DNA of 41,904 bases from Pascua guehoae (Eukaryota > Basidiomycota > Tremellomycetes > Trichosporonales > Trichosporonaceae): positions 940,573 to 982,476 of the forward strand of contig BCJX01000003.1 of the NCBI GenBank assembly GCA_001600415.1, read 5' to 3'. The notes below the pieces were generated by a model. That model made no database searches. It saw nothing but the letters and a program-made list of their open reading frames with translations, and was not told the origin of the DNA. Shown in pieces: positions 41,170-41,904 of the stretch (position 1 is its first letter; the number at the start of each line of letters is the position of its first letter). The translations under genes and the position numbers were made by a program.

Positions 41170-41886
41170 CTACTGGCGCTTGCTGAGCCTGGTGACGGTC
41201 GCGATCCGCTCCTGCTCGTCGATGATGCGCGCGAGAATGTGTGCGGGAACGACAAACGCGACAATGATGAGGACGGCGTGGACCATGTAGTCTGCGGGGG
41301 CGCCGAGGGTCGCGACGTACTTCATGGGGCTCGTCCACGGCGAGTTGAGGAGGAAGGCGGCCGTGAGGAGCATGACGGCAGACTTGATATTGACGCCGCG
41401 GCGCTTGAAGGGCGTATTGGCGACGGCGACGAGCGCGGCACAAAACGCCCCCTCGAGGACCCACGCCCACACGCCGAGCGACCCCCAGAGCCCGAGCCCG
41501 AAGTGCCGCTCCGAGTGGGGATGCAGCGCGAGGTCGTGGTTGTGCACGAGCACGTCGCAGAGCCAGTGCGAGAAACACGCGGCAATGGCCACGAGGCAGA
41601 TGGTCTCGCCGTGCTCGGGGCTCGTGCCAGAGTTGAGGTGGAGCCAGCCCCAGATGAGCGACAGGAGGACGGCCATGACGAGCGAGTGGTCCCAGTCGAC
41701 GTTGACCAGGTCGAAGAACAGGTAGGGCCCCGAGGAGGGGTTGGGCGCGATCGTGTCCACGCCCACGAGGACGAGGAGGCCGTAGATCATGTCGAGGAAG
41801 CCGACGCCGTACATGATGGGCGCAGAGGGGACGGAGGGCGCGAGGGCCTTGATGAGGACGCCCGTGGCGAAGTGGCCGACGTACAT
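41170..41886 (-). CDS. polytopic membrane protein with DUF457/YdjM-like metal motifs
   Basis: 238 aa, single exon. The start at 41886 is in the context CCCACCATGTAC, only 18 bases from the window edge, so an upstream exon cannot be excluded. There are about six hydrophobic helices (MIYGLLVLVGV, SLVMAVLLSLIWGWL, ICLVAIAACFSHWLCDVL, VWAWVLEGAFCAALVAVA, SAVMLLTAAFLL, HAVLIIVAFVVPAHIL). Conserved-looking polar residues lie in DWDHS (about residue 66) and HWLCDVLVHNHDL (about 107-119), an H/D pattern like the predicted membrane-bound metal-dependent hydrolase (DUF457/YdjM) group. The MYVGHFATGVLIK start (H5, G9) also fits that pattern. Function is inferred only at that level. Confidence 0.6.
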   Translation of the reverse strand: MYVGHFATGVLIKALAPSVPSAPIMYGVGFLDMIYGLLVLVGVDTIAPNPSSGPYLFFDLVNVDWDHSLVMAVLLSLIWGWLHLNSGTSPEHGETICLVAIAACFSHWLCDVLVHNHDLALHPHSERHFGLGLWGSLGVWAWVLEGAFCAALVAVANTPFKRRGVNIKSAVMLLTAAFLLNSPWTSPMKYVATLGAPADYMVHAVLIIVAFVVPAHILARIIDEQERIATVTRLSKRQ

Positions 41887-41904
41887 GGTGGGCGCGGGGG
41901 GGGG

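Overview
The window looks like nuclear DNA of a basidiomycetous yeast, probably a tremellomycete (Cryptococcus/Trichosporon group). The grounds are a high-GC genome, genes split by very short GT-AG introns (many 36-58 nt) with CTNAC-like branch sites, and conserved fungal spliceosome proteins. There is no operon structure and no phage, IS or CRISPR feature. Gene models were spliced by hand; exon coordinates are in each entry and every junction was checked for reading frame.

Layout. 1-3468: 66-bp duplication, a promoter with paired CACGTG boxes, and a mitochondrial PPR-like protein (+) preceded by a two-codon uORF. 4484-5791 (-): POF1-type NMN adenylyltransferase with a Q/N tract, ending beside a 48-C tract. 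6369-8568 (+): six-exon conserved basidiomycete protein of unknown function. 8676-8822: 5' half of a tRNA-Ala and an 18-bp tandem repeat. 9292-11868 (-): GCFC/PAXBP1-type splicing factor. 12159-13156 (-): U1 snRNP protein C. 13841-15799 (-): MFS transporter. 15997-16320 (-): small Ser-rich protein. 18511-20237 (-): membrane glycosyltransferase-like protein. 21072-21109: second tRNA-Ala 5' half. 21315-22454 (-): TatD nuclease. 22890-26042 (+): SYF1 splicing factor. 26364-28736 (+): NAF1. 28737-37489: 8.75 kb with no convincing gene. 37490-40269 (+): CBM21 protein-phosphatase-1 targeting subunit. 41170-41886 (-): small polytopic membrane protein.

Four of the twelve larger genes act in RNA processing: GCFC factor (intron-lariat/late spliceosome), U1-C (5' splice-site recognition), SYF1 (NineTeen complex) and NAF1 (H/ACA RNP assembly). 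They lie within 20 kb but on both strands and with separate promoters, so co-regulation is only a possibility.

The most striking observation is in the U1-C gene. Its zinc finger can be rebuilt exactly only if the first intron is an AT-AC intron with a U2-type ATAAGT donor, followed by two micro-exons of 12 and 6 nt. The protein that stabilises U1 on 5' splice sites would thus depend on a non-canonical 5' splice site in its own transcript, and skipping either micro-exon keeps frame while damaging the zinc finger. This suggests, but does not prove, a feedback circuit.
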